Shown piece after piece: positions 1 through 6,835 of a DNA stretch of 9,727 nt. The position numbers were made by a program, and so were the translations under genes. Source of the DNA: JASFQI01 sp050115555 (lineage in GTDB: Bacteria; Desulfobacterota; DSM-4660; Desulfatiglandales; HGW-15); NCBI GenBank assembly GCA_050115555.1, contig JASFQI010000181.1, positions 1 through 9,727 of the forward strand, in the 5' to 3' direction. The notes under the pieces are model-generated. The model was not told the origin of the DNA. It worked only from the letters and a program-made list of their open reading frames with translations, and did not search any database. The first letter of the stretch is position 1; each line of letters starts with the position of its first letter.

Positions 1-41
1 CATGCGGGTCAAGCTCAAACCGGGATGAGGGATTGCCCGCC

Positions 42-70
42 TTGACACAACAGACGGATTTTTCTAGTCT
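42..70 (+). promoter_or_regulatory. Putative sigma-70 promoter for the enoyl-CoA isomerase gene
   Basis: A perfect -35 hexamer TTGACA lies at 42-47. After a 17-base spacer comes a weak -10 hexamer TAGTCT at 65-70, matching three of six consensus bases including T1, A2 and T6. Transcription would begin near 77 and leave a leader of about 150 bases before the ATG at 231. The -35 match and spacing are seen directly; promoter activity is inferred. Confidence 0.45.
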
Positions 71-76
71 TTGTGA

Positions 77-230
77 TATTGGATCTACATGGAAAGGATT
101 CGCCTGCCCATTCCTCAAGGTTACTGCGAGGAGATGAACATGAGGGGGTTCACAGGGGAAGGATCGGTGTCCTGCGGCCCGGCTGAGGGCTCGGGGGAGA
201 CAAGGAAGCTTTTCGCGGGAGGAGGATCGC
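77..230 (+). other. Leader region upstream of the enoyl-CoA isomerase gene
   Basis: About 150 bases separate the proposed promoter from the first credible start codon. Open frames here (for example the ATGs at 89 and 134) run on into the coding gene in a different frame and give arginine- and glycine-rich translations, so I do not accept them as genes. The leader ends in a strong Shine-Dalgarno run, GGGAGGAGGA at 217-226, which fixes the ATG at 231. I recognised no riboswitch fold. Confidence 0.35.
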
Positions 231-947
231 ATGGATCGAGTGACCTGGTCCCTGGAGGAGGACGGCGTGGCCCTGGTGACGATGAGAGACGGGGAGAACC
301 GACTGAACGCTTCGTTCCTCGAGTCGTTTCAAAACGCTCTCGATGCCGTGGAAAGAGAGACCGACGCCAGGGCGGTGGTCGTGACCTCGGACCACGAGAA
401 GATCTTCTCGAACGGCATCGATCTGGACTGGCTGATGCCGTTGATTCAGGCGGAGGCCTGGGAAGAGGCAAAAGCCTTCTTCAGCGGCATGATGGCTCTG
501 TTCCGGCGGATTCTCATATTCCCCGCGATTACCGTTGCGGCGATCTCCGGCCACTCGTTTGCAGGTGGGGCCATCATGAGTTGTGCCTTCGACTTCCGGT
601 TCATGCGATCGGATCGGGGGTTTTTCTGCTTCCCGGAGGTGGACTTGGGAATTCCGTTTCTTCCCGGGATGATCGCAGTGATCTCTAAGGCTGTTCCAGC
701 CTATGCCTTTGAGGAGATGCAGTACACGGGCCGACGACTGACGGCGGAGGAATGCGCGTCCCGCCACATTGTCACCAAGGCCTGCCCCAGGGAGACCCTC
801 CTCAAGGAGTCCATGGCGTTCGCCGCCTCCCTGAAAAAACGTCGGGAGGTCGTGGGGGAGATGAAACGCAGGATGTACCGCGACATCCTCCGAATAATCG
901 ACGAGGAGGACCCCCCGGTGATTGAGTCCGGGGTCTTCTACGTCTAG
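231..947 (+). CDS. Crotonase-fold enoyl-CoA hydratase/isomerase family protein
   Basis: A 238-residue cytoplasmic enzyme of the crotonase superfamily, most like the short delta3-delta2-enoyl-CoA isomerases that move a double bond in unsaturated acyl-CoA during beta-oxidation. The first oxyanion-hole segment reads FSNGIDL (59-65) and the second GHSFAGGA (107-114). The segment FFCFPEVDLGIPF (131-143) carries Glu136 where isomerases of this group have their single catalytic acid. The usual second hydratase glutamate is not apparent in the GHSFAGG region, which favours isomerase over hydratase. The length is slightly under the usual 250-260. GGGAGGAGGA ends four bases before the ATG and supports this start. 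The gene stands alone on its strand and converges on the kinase/receiver locus, sharing the bases CTAG (944-947) as opposing stop codons. Family assignment is firm; the exact substrate is unknown. Confidence 0.9.
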   Translation: MDRVTWSLEEDGVALVTMRDGENRLNASFLESFQNALDAVERETDARAVVVTSDHEKIFSNGIDLDWLMPLIQAEAWEEAKAFFSGMMALFRRILIFPAITVAAISGHSFAGGAIMSCAFDFRFMRSDRGFFCFPEVDLGIPFLPGMIAVISKAVPAYAFEEMQYTGRRLTAEECASRHIVTKACPRETLLKESMAFAASLKKRREVVGEMKRRMYRDILRIIDEEDPPVIESGVFYV

Positions 948-1431
948 GCGGGATCAGGGATGTTTCCGGAGGGTAGAGTAGGCGCAGGGGATGGGCTGCC
1001 ATCATGGGTCATCCCGGCGGACGTATCGCCTTCCATCACTTTTTGAATCGCCTCACAGAGCTCGTTGATGCTATACGGCTTGGTCACTGCGGCACGAAAC
1101 CCATGGCCCTCAAAGTCGTTCATCACGGGATCGTCGGAGTATCCAATGGCGACCACGGCCCGGACGTCGTGGTCGATTTCCCGGAGTCGCTGAACCGCTT
1201 CCTTTCCTCCCATGCCCCCCCCGCACCGTCAAGTCCAGGATCACGAGGTCGTAGGGGCACCCCTCCATTCGACCCCTGGCGTACATGCGCACGGCCTCGT
1301 CCCCGTTCCGCGTCGTTTCGGTTTCATATCCCATGCGGCGCAGCATTTTGTCTGTGATGTCCAGGGCGATGTCCTCGTCGTCCATGATGAGGATGCGTGC
1401 CTTACCGGAGGCAGGAGAGGGTGTCCTTGCG
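944..1431 (-). pseudogene. C-terminal receiver (REC) domain of the hybrid kinase, split by frameshifts
   Basis: A nearly complete receiver domain lies directly downstream of the PAS kinase but in two other frames. The first part, about 1431 down to 1215, gives GKARILIMDDED (acidic pocket) and YDLVILDL, whose final Asp, codon 1235-1233, is the phosphoacceptor. The second part, 1213 down to 944, begins MGGKEAVQRL and continues through GYSDDPVM to the conserved Lys in TKPYS, then a Pro/Ser-rich tail. The join is at a run of eight C on the plus strand (1215-1222). Removing one base yields VRGGMGGKEA, the sequence expected for this family. The first part has no ATG, GTG or TTG before its beta-1 strand, so it is not a free-standing gene. 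Oddity: the Thr/Ser switch position at the end of beta-4 is Ile (VVAIGYS). This is either a decayed or phase-variable domain or a sequencing error. Confidence 0.8.
1215..1222. repeat. Homopolymer run of eight C at the receiver frameshift
   Basis: Eight consecutive C on the plus strand (eight G on the coding strand) lie inside the receiver domain exactly where the frame changes. Seven G would read VRGGMGGKEA through the junction. Such a tract is a site for replication slippage and also for sequencing miscalls; the window cannot tell which. Confidence 0.85.
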
Positions 1432-2646
1432 TAGAGAAGGCGCTTTACCGCTCGGTGTGCTCGTGGCGGGAAGGTAGATGTGAAACGCAGTGCCCCGCCC
1501 TGGCCCGCTTTCAGCGAAGATGTACCCCGCATGGTTCTGAATGACGGAGTGACAAATGGCGAGCCCGAGACCCAGCCCCTTCTTTGGACCCATCTCCTTG
1601 GTGGTGAAGTAGGGATCGAAGATTTTGTCAAGATGCTGCTCGGGAATCCCCGTTCCCTCATCCTCAATGGAGATGTGCACCCAGTTCCCTTCATCCACGG
1701 GGTGGCTGCTTCGTTTTCGGGCGGATACGTTTTCCGTTTTTACACGCAGGGTGCCGCCCTGGGGCATGGCCTCGCGGGCGTTGACTGCAATGTTGTGGAC
1801 GACCTGGGACATCTGAGATTCGTCGTATTCAACCATCCAGATGTCGCTCGGGATTCGGTGTTCGCATCGCACATTGGAACCGGCAAGGGCGAAGTCCACG
1901 GTGTTTTCGAGGAGAGGGCGAATGCTTCCGGGCTTCCGGACGGGTTTTCCGCCCTCGGAGAAGGTGACCAGTTTCTTGGACAGCTCCTTTGCCATGTCTG
2001 TGGCCTTGCGCGCGCGACCGAGAAAGGGTGCGGCCTCGTGGTTCGGATTCAGGTAGGACTCGGCCAGCGTCACATAGCCCAGGATGGCGGTGAGGAGGTT
2101 GTTGTAGTCGTGTGCGATTCCCCCTGCAAGCACGCCGATGGACTCGAGTTTTTTCGCGCGCAGGAGTTCTTCGTTCATCCGTTTCCGCTCCGAGATGTCA
2201 CGGGCGGTGAACAGAAATCCTTCCCATGCTCCCTGCTTGATGATCGGTGTGGAGTTCACCTCGATCGGCATGAGATGTCCGTCTTGATGCCGAAATACGG
2301 TTTCGCAGAGCGTGCGGGTGTCCAGGGTGCGCCTGGCCTCTTCGAGGTTTCGCCGAGCCCTGAGGAACGCGTCCTGCTCGAGAAAATCATCGATTCCCCT
2401 TCCCAGGATATCTTCCTTCCGGTGTCCGCTGAGAGTGGTTACGGCCGAGTTGATGTAGCGGATGCGCAGCTCTGAATCGCAAAGGATGATCATCTCTGTA
2501 GCGGTTTCAGCGAGCAAACGGTACTGGATCTCGCTTTCGCGGAGCGCCTGCTCGGCTGCGCGGTGTTCCGCAACATCGTGTTCGAGTTGCTGGACCCGTT
2601 CCGTCAGGATTTCATGGGAGGGTTTTTTTTGAGGATCACCCTGCAT
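1402..2646 (-). CDS. PAS-domain sensor histidine kinase (kinase part of a hybrid kinase)
   Basis: A soluble 414-residue kinase with no membrane segment. A short N-terminal coiled coil (about 10-40) precedes a PAS domain (about 38-155, ending FTARDISERKR, a PAC-type end). The HisKA segment follows, with LAGGIAHDYNN placing the phosphoacceptor at His179. The ATPase domain shows the N box HNIAVNAREAM (Asn289), G1 DEGTGIP (329-335), F box FDPYFTTK (343-350) and G2 GLGLGLA (357-363), so catalysis looks intact. It should autophosphorylate and pass phosphate to the receiver that follows in other frames; unbroken, the hybrid would be about 565 residues. The stop at 1402-1404 falls in the kinase-receiver linker, so the end is probably a frameshift artefact or lesion. 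The start is backed by GGAGGAGG two bases before the ATG. It lies 10 bp after the IHF-like gene and is probably cotranscribed. The signal is unknown. Confidence 0.9.
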   Translation of the reverse strand: MQGDPQKKPSHEILTERVQQLEHDVAEHRAAEQALRESEIQYRLLAETATEMIILCDSELRIRYINSAVTTLSGHRKEDILGRGIDDFLEQDAFLRARRNLEEARRTLDTRTLCETVFRHQDGHLMPIEVNSTPIIKQGAWEGFLFTARDISERKRMNEELLRAKKLESIGVLAGGIAHDYNNLLTAILGYVTLAESYLNPNHEAAPFLGRARKATDMAKELSKKLVTFSEGGKPVRKPGSIRPLLENTVDFALAGSNVRCEHRIPSDIWMVEYDESQMSQVVHNIAVNAREAMPQGGTLRVKTENVSARKRSSHPVDEGNWVHISIEDEGTGIPEQHLDKIFDPYFTTKEMGPKKGLGLGLAICHSVIQNHAGYIFAESGPGRGTAFHIYLPATSTPSGKAPSLRKDTLSCLR

Positions 2647-2656
2647 GCCTCCTCCA
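2647..2656 (-). promoter_or_regulatory. Strong ribosome binding site of the PAS kinase
   Basis: The 10 bases between the IHF-like stop codon and the kinase ATG hold the core of a GGAGGAGG Shine-Dalgarno sequence, so the intergenic space is essentially a ribosome binding site. This supports cotranscription and independently efficient initiation of the kinase. Confidence 0.65.
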
Positions 2657-3010
2657 TCAGCTTTTAGCCGTTTTCTTCAACGACCTTGCCCATTGGGCGG
2701 GTGTGCTTCGGGGCGATGCATCCTTTCGGACCTTTCCATTGATTTTGTGTCCCAGCGACGGAGAGCAACGGAAGATGACCACCCGCTTGGCTCCGGGTGG
2801 AAGAAATGTCCCGTTTGCGCCGGTTTTGGCGTGGAGCCCGCTGGCATGACAGACACGGAATTTCCCAAATCCCCGAATCGCGATTTCCTCCCCCCGTTCC
2901 AGAGTCTGTTTCATGATTTCCACTAGGGAGTTCACCACCCGGGTCGAGCGACAATGGCTCATTCCAGTGCGGGAGACGGATTGAATGTGATCTGCCTTGT
3001 TCACAGTCAT
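2657..3010 (-). CDS. Divergent IHF/HU-family DNA-binding protein
   Basis: A 117-residue basic protein of the bacterial histone-like family, which bends DNA as a dimer. The N-terminus MTVNKADHI matches the MNKADLI-like start of HU/IHF and is why I start at 3010 and not at the upstream ATG at 3103, whose extra 31 residues look non-coding. The core shows LERGEEIAIRGFGKFRV (the GFG.F signature) and a C-terminal RVVIFRC...HKINGK like the IHF-alpha variants of Desulfobacterota. Odd points: the arm tip reads GLHAKTG where the family has GRNPKTG, so both the Arg and the DNA-intercalating Pro are missing. There is also a C-terminal tail of about 20 residues, and no clear Shine-Dalgarno precedes the start. 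It may be a specialised paralogue, dominant-negative partner or decaying copy. It sits 10 bp upstream of the PAS kinase. Confidence 0.75.
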   Translation of the reverse strand: MTVNKADHIQSVSRTGMSHCRSTRVVNSLVEIMKQTLERGEEIAIRGFGKFRVCHASGLHAKTGANGTFLPPGAKRVVIFRCSPSLGHKINGKVRKDASPRSTPAQWARSLKKTAKS

Positions 3011-3200
3011 GAGATCTGAGGGAAAGCAGGACAGGATGATGGCGCAAAAGCCCCCGGGTTCCCTGTCCTGAAATGCGTCGTGCCAGCCGCTGAAAAAGGC
3101 CATGGACAGGGGAACCCAAACCGCTATCTAGTGTCTCAGGAAACGACCGGCGAAGGCAAGACTGAATTAATAGGTAAAAATCAGGTATGATAAATACACA
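3011..3200 (-). other. Intergenic region between the LuxR-type regulator and the IHF-like gene
   Basis: A 190-base gap. The part next to the regulator (about 3160-3200) is clearly more A+T rich than its surroundings and holds a weak promoter-like pair on the minus strand: TTTATC (3194-3189), 16 bases, TATTAA (3172-3167), three and four consensus matches. The remainder carries the long inverted repeat at 3056-3117. I saw no hairpin followed by a T run, so no intrinsic terminator for the upstream operon can be claimed. The ATG at 3103 opens a frame continuous with the IHF-like gene but not conserved-looking. Confidence 0.4.
3056..3117. repeat. Long inverted repeat upstream of the IHF-like gene
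   Basis: The arm GGGTTCCCTGTCC at 3056-3068 pairs with GGACAGGGGAACCC at 3104-3117, giving 13 base pairs with one unpaired G across a 35-base loop. A further GGACAGG occurs at 3029-3035. In minus-strand RNA this would form a stable stem just upstream of the IHF-like start. The stem is followed by GGGGGCTTTTGC and not a proper U tract, so a terminator is unlikely. It may be a regulatory leader structure or a protein-binding site. Confidence 0.6.
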
Positions 3201-4517
3201 TTATTGAATGGAGACCAGATGAGATCTCAAGTTGGCTTTTTTGCCATTGATCTTGAGTTTTTTGCGAATATTTTTTCTATGTGTCTCCACGGTTTTATTG
3301 CTTAGATTGAGGAGGATAGCAATTTCTTTGGTCGTTTTCCCCTGCCGAATGAGATTGGCAATCTTGAGCTCCGCTGGGGTGAAGTTCCAGAATCGCGAGG
3401 AGAGACGTTTGGAAAAGGGTGAAATGATGTCGTTCAGATTGGACTCCAGAATGCTGATGTAGGCTTCCTGCAGAGTGGAACAGCCGGAGTTGCGGAGCTT
3501 CTCAAGGTAGGGCAGGGCGAGCTCCTTCATGTTCATGAGCACCTTTTCTTCCATTTCCAGCCGGTTCTCGTCGCGTTTCTTGAGCAGGACCTTCAGCGCG
3601 GTATTGACTTCCTCGAGGTTGATCCGTTTCGCCTGAAGCTCCTCTTCCGCCCGGATGCGTTCTTGAATTTCCTTCTTGAGTTGCTCATTGGCGGCGCGGA
3701 GTTCCTCCGTACGCTTTTGGATACGGGATTCCAGTTCATGGTGGGCTTTTTGCAGCTCGGCCCGGCCATGAAGCGACTCCGTGATATCAGTGACGACGGC
3801 AATGAAGCCGAGCAAACTTCCGCTGTCCCCTCTCCGGTAGTCCCAGTCGACCTGCACGTCGAGGACTCGGCCTTCGCAGGTGCGGGCGCGCTGAATCCAG
3901 GAACCCGGGGGAAGCTCCTGGCTGTGAAGCCTGGGTAGGATTTTTTGGAGGGCCGCCCTTTGCTCTCCAGGAGGCGTGAGATCGGGAATGTGCATTCCCT
4001 CCATGTTTCGGTCCGAATAGCATAGCATGCGTTGATAGGCGCGGTTGGCAAACGTGATATAGAGATTCGGATCGGTTTCCACGACACCGTGCGGTATCAT
4101 TTGCATCAGCTCGCGGTAGCGGTTCTCACTCTCGCGCAGTTTTCGAGCCATGCGGTCATTGTGAAGCGCAATCTCCACGGCCGCCGAGATTTGTTCGTCC
4201 TGGAACGGTTTGAGAATATATCCCAGGGGTTCCAGGCTTTTGGCCCGTTCGATGAGTTCCTTGTCCGTGTAGGCAGTGAGAAAAATTACAGGGATTGCGA
4301 GTTCTTCACGAATGCATCTCGCCGCGGCGATGCCGTCGAGCTCTCCGGGCATGACAACGTCCATGAGAATCAGGTCCGGTCTGAACCGGCGGGCCATGTC
4401 CACGGCTTCTCTACCGGAGGAGGCCATGCCCACGATATCATAGCCCAGGAACGTGAGCCGCTCCTCGAGCTGGGTGGCAATGATGACTTCGTCGTCCACA
4501 AGGAGGATTCTACGCAT
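3201..4517 (-). CDS. Response regulator: REC-PAS-coiled coil-LuxR HTH
   Basis: A 438-residue cytoplasmic regulator, probably a transcription factor. The N-terminal receiver (1-120) has DDE at 8-10, phosphoacceptor Asp53 in LMDVVMPG, Thr81 in FLTAY and Lys103 in ILKPF, so it is complete. A PAS domain follows (about 128-247, ending VVTDITES), then a long charged coiled coil (about 250-325). The C-terminal LuxR-type helix-turn-helix (about 378-435) contains FTPAELKIANLI and TTKEIAILLNLSNKTVETHRKNI. The start at 4517 places the receiver at the N-terminus and has AAGGGAG upstream; a frame-open ATG at 4568 would add a basic, non-conserved 17 residues and is rejected. It overlaps the upstream kinase gene by 8 bases (ATGCGTAG), which implies translational coupling and makes that kinase its likely phosphodonor. 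REC plus PAS before LuxR suggests it integrates phosphorylation with a second signal. Confidence 0.92.
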   Translation of the reverse strand: MRRILLVDDEVIIATQLEERLTFLGYDIVGMASSGREAVDMARRFRPDLILMDVVMPGELDGIAAARCIREELAIPVIFLTAYTDKELIERAKSLEPLGYILKPFQDEQISAAVEIALHNDRMARKLRESENRYRELMQMIPHGVVETDPNLYITFANRAYQRMLCYSDRNMEGMHIPDLTPPGEQRAALQKILPRLHSQELPPGSWIQRARTCEGRVLDVQVDWDYRRGDSGSLLGFIAVVTDITESLHGRAELQKAHHELESRIQKRTEELRAANEQLKKEIQERIRAEEELQAKRINLEEVNTALKVLLKKRDENRLEMEEKVLMNMKELALPYLEKLRNSGCSTLQEAYISILESNLNDIISPFSKRLSSRFWNFTPAELKIANLIRQGKTTKEIAILLNLSNKTVETHRKNIRKKLKINGKKANLRSHLVSIQ

Positions 4518-6150
4518 GAGGCACTCTCCCTTGAGGCAGGGGGAACGAGATCTTGACCGTGGTTCCATGGTCGTATTGGAACTGAAGCTGTCCCTGGAGC
4601 TGGCGGTGCACCAGGTTGCGCACGAGCTTCAGGCCCAGGCTGTCCGTTCGGTCGATGTCAATGTCCTTAGGGATCCCTACGCCGTTGTCCCGGACTTCCA
4701 GGTGAATCATGGAAGTATCGGCCTCCTGCTCCATGGCGATGATCACAACGCCCTCTGAGCGCCCGTCAAACGCGTACTTGAAGGCGTTCGACAGGAGCTC
4801 GTTGAGCACCAGGGCGCAGGGTATGGCTTGGGTCACGGGGAGACGGATGCTTGAAATGCGGAACTCCGGTGTGATGCAACGGTCCCTGGCGTACAGAGTG
4901 GACAGGTGTGAAAAGAGCTCTCTGGCGTGGCGTGTCATATCCACCTGGTCGAAACGGTCCGTCTGGTAGAGCTGACTGTGAATGAGGGCCATGGTGAAGA
5001 TTTTGGCATGGGCTTCGGAGAGCTGATCCGCGGCTTCCGGCGACTTGGCGCGGTGCCGGCTCAACTCCAGGAGGCTTGCAATAATCTGCAGGTTGTTTTT
5101 GACGCGATGATGAATTTCACCCAGGAGAACCGTCTTTTCCTCGAGAGCGGAGCGTATGGTTCTCTCTGCATTTCGTCGTTCTTCGATTTCGTCTTGCAGC
5201 TGAAGGTTGGCCTCGGTGAGCTGGTGGGTCCGCCAGTTTACGAGTTCTTCGAGCTGATGGCGATGCCGCATGATCTCCTCTTCCACCCGTTTTCGCTCCC
5301 GGACCTCTCTCTCGAGTTCCTGGTTGATCTGTTCTACGGATGCCAGGAGATTCCTGGTCTCTTGGGCAGAGGTTTCGGCCACGCGCTTTGCCTCCACAAG
5401 CGCAGTGTCGCGCTCATGGATTTCCTGAAGCATTTGATTGAACGAGTCGAACAGGGATCCGAGCTCGTCGTCTCCGGGCTTTTCAGCTCGGACCTCGTAA
5501 TTTTTCTCCTTGGAAACGACTCGGGCCAGTCGGGCGAGGTCCAGGATAGGATCGGAGATGAACTTCCGCAGCCGAAACGCAAGAAGGTAGGTGAGCAGGG
5601 ACGAACCCAGGAGGACCGCGGCCACCAGCCAGATGTTTCGCTTCAGGATCGCGTGCATGTCTGTGAGACGCGAGACCAGGCAGATCCTCCCGATGTCCTC
5701 TTTGTTGAGGAGGATCCTTCTACATAGCACCAGACGGCCGTTTTCAAACCTGTGTGACGAGCCCTTGAGAGAAGGAGGCGTTGAGAGAGGGGGGGCGCCT
5801 TCCCGACGGTAGGTCGCCAGGAGAGCGCCTTCTCGAGTGTAAAGCCACGCAGCGATCACGGATTTTTTGTCCTTCAGTGTCCTCAGGGTTTCCCCGGCAT
5901 CCGCACGGTCGAAAAAGGTCAAGGCGGCGGAGGCGTTGTGCCCGATCACGTGGGCCAGGGTGCCGAGATCCCTTACCATGGACTGTTTGAAGGATTGCGT
6001 CTCGATGAGCACGAAGGCTGCACACGTGACCGTCAGAATCAAGGTGGCGATGACCATCATGATGAGGTGCAGCTTCCGGTTGATGGAAAGGTCCCGGAAG
6101 GGGAACAAGCCGCGAAGGGGTGGTCCCTTATGGGATGAGGAAGATGTCAT
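4510..6150 (-). CDS. Membrane sensor histidine kinase: CHASE8-like, HAMP, HWE/HisKA_2 core
   Basis: A 546-residue inner-membrane kinase. Membrane segments at about 27-50 and 172-192 flank a periplasmic domain of about 120 residues. Its NASAALTFFDRADAGETLRTL segment and later AAWLYTREGALLATY match the CHASE8 pattern of YfiN-type sensors. A HAMP domain follows (about 194-245, Pro201, DELG at 228-231), then a long coiled coil (about 246-340). The core has EIHHRVKNNLQ with the likely phosphoacceptor His348, typical of HisKA_2 kinases. It ends in an ATPase domain: NELLSNAFKYAF (450-461), DNGVGIP (488-494), LGLKLV (505-510). GGGAGG nine bases upstream supports the start. The gene begins 23 bases inside the YfiR-like gene and ends 8 bases inside the regulator gene. 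Inferred role: sense a periplasmic state reported by the YfiR-like protein and phosphorylate the LuxR-type regulator. Confidence 0.92.
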   Translation of the reverse strand: MTSSSSHKGPPLRGLFPFRDLSINRKLHLIMMVIATLILTVTCAAFVLIETQSFKQSMVRDLGTLAHVIGHNASAALTFFDRADAGETLRTLKDKKSVIAAWLYTREGALLATYRREGAPPLSTPPSLKGSSHRFENGRLVLCRRILLNKEDIGRICLVSRLTDMHAILKRNIWLVAAVLLGSSLLTYLLAFRLRKFISDPILDLARLARVVSKEKNYEVRAEKPGDDELGSLFDSFNQMLQEIHERDTALVEAKRVAETSAQETRNLLASVEQINQELEREVRERKRVEEEIMRHRHQLEELVNWRTHQLTEANLQLQDEIEERRNAERTIRSALEEKTVLLGEIHHRVKNNLQIIASLLELSRHRAKSPEAADQLSEAHAKIFTMALIHSQLYQTDRFDQVDMTRHARELFSHLSTLYARDRCITPEFRISSIRLPVTQAIPCALVLNELLSNAFKYAFDGRSEGVVIIAMEQEADTSMIHLEVRDNGVGIPKDIDIDRTDSLGLKLVRNLVHRQLQGQLQFQYDHGTTVKISFPLPQGRVPHA

Positions 6151-6835
6151 CTGGTATGCCTCCCACGATTTCAGAAAGCCTCAGCAGCCTGGAACGGATT
6201 TTGAGTCCTGCACTCAAAGCGGCGTTCAGATTGATGCGGAAACGCTTGGTGCCCCGGAGATCTTTTTCGGTCCGGGCCGGTGGTTCCCGCTCCGGAAGAT
6301 GCACAAGGGCAACCATGCCCCCCTGCCGCGCAAATCCAGGCATTGTGCTCACCGTGAGACAGGGGACTCCCTGGAGCTTCGCAAGGATCTCCGCAATGGC
6401 GGCATCGTGGCAATCCCGAACGAACAGAGCGTGGTAATCGGTGGTCAGGTCCTGAATTCGATGAATTCGCTCGATCGTCAGAGGTTTTCCCTTGAGGGTC
6501 CTGCCGAGAAGCGATTCCAGGATAGGCTCTTTACCGGGGGGCAAAAAGACCCCGATCTTGAACTCGTGTCGATTTTGAAACGCGGACTCCGGCCAGTCCA
6601 CGAAGAGCAGAACGTTGTATAGATAGAGGCCGATGATCCTCTCCTGAGGTGTCAGGTCTTCGACCGTGGTAGCTGCGCATAGCCCGTTCGCGAGAAAGCA
6701 GGCGCTGACCAGGAAGAGAAATGTGTGAAGAAGGAGTGCGCGGAGGAGCCGAGGGATCGGTGAATGAGGACCGGGAACGGTCTTTGCTCGCAGGGTCCTC
6801 TTGAGGGGCGCCCCATGCTTGGAGTGCTTTTTCAC
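6128..6835 (-). CDS. YfiR/DUF4154-family periplasmic regulator
   Basis: A 235-residue exported protein of the YfiR (DUF4154) family, whose studied member represses the CHASE8 sensor YfiN from the periplasm. Signature segments are YLYNVLLFVDWP (71-82), GFARQGGMV (167-175), RFRINLNAAL (198-207) and LKIRSRLLRL (211-220). A long basic n-region (about 1-31) precedes a hydrophobic stretch (31-52) ending GLCA before ATTVED, a fair signal-peptidase I site. VSAC (43-46) could alternatively be a lipobox, though hydrophobic residues follow it. No ATG suits; I choose GTG at 6835, preceded by AAGGG, with GTG at 6841 as alternative. The ATG at 7135 would bury the start within the binding-protein gene and is rejected. 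It begins 13 bases after that gene and overlaps the kinase by 23, strongly suggesting a functional link with the kinase. Confidence 0.85.
   Translation of the reverse strand: MKKHSKHGAPLKRTLRAKTVPGPHSPIPRLLRALLLHTFLFLVSACFLANGLCAATTVEDLTPQERIIGLYLYNVLLFVDWPESAFQNRHEFKIGVFLPPGKEPILESLLGRTLKGKPLTIERIHRIQDLTTDYHALFVRDCHDAAIAEILAKLQGVPCLTVSTMPGFARQGGMVALVHLPEREPPARTEKDLRGTKRFRINLNAALSAGLKIRSRLLRLSEIVGGIPDDIFLIP

Noticed and set aside
89..688. Plus-strand open frame of 199 codons overlapping the enoyl-CoA isomerase
   Set aside because: Low-complexity Gly/Arg translation, no Shine-Dalgarno, and it is out of frame with the well-supported crotonase gene.
1480..2475. Plus-strand open frame of 331 codons
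   Set aside because: Antisense to the PAS kinase, whose H, N, G1, F and G2 boxes are all readable on the minus strand.
3011..3103. Upstream ATG at 3103 as start of the IHF-like protein
   Set aside because: It would add 31 residues with no likeness to HU/IHF and would sit on the arm of an inverted repeat; MTVNKADHI at 3010 fits the family N-terminus.
2664..3119. Minus-strand open frame of 151 codons over the IHF-like gene
   Set aside because: Out of frame with the HU/IHF signature and without recognisable motifs.
3161..3200. Possible intrinsic terminator after the LuxR-type regulator
   Set aside because: The region is A+T rich but has no G+C-rich stem before a T run; only a short AGGTA direct repeat is visible.
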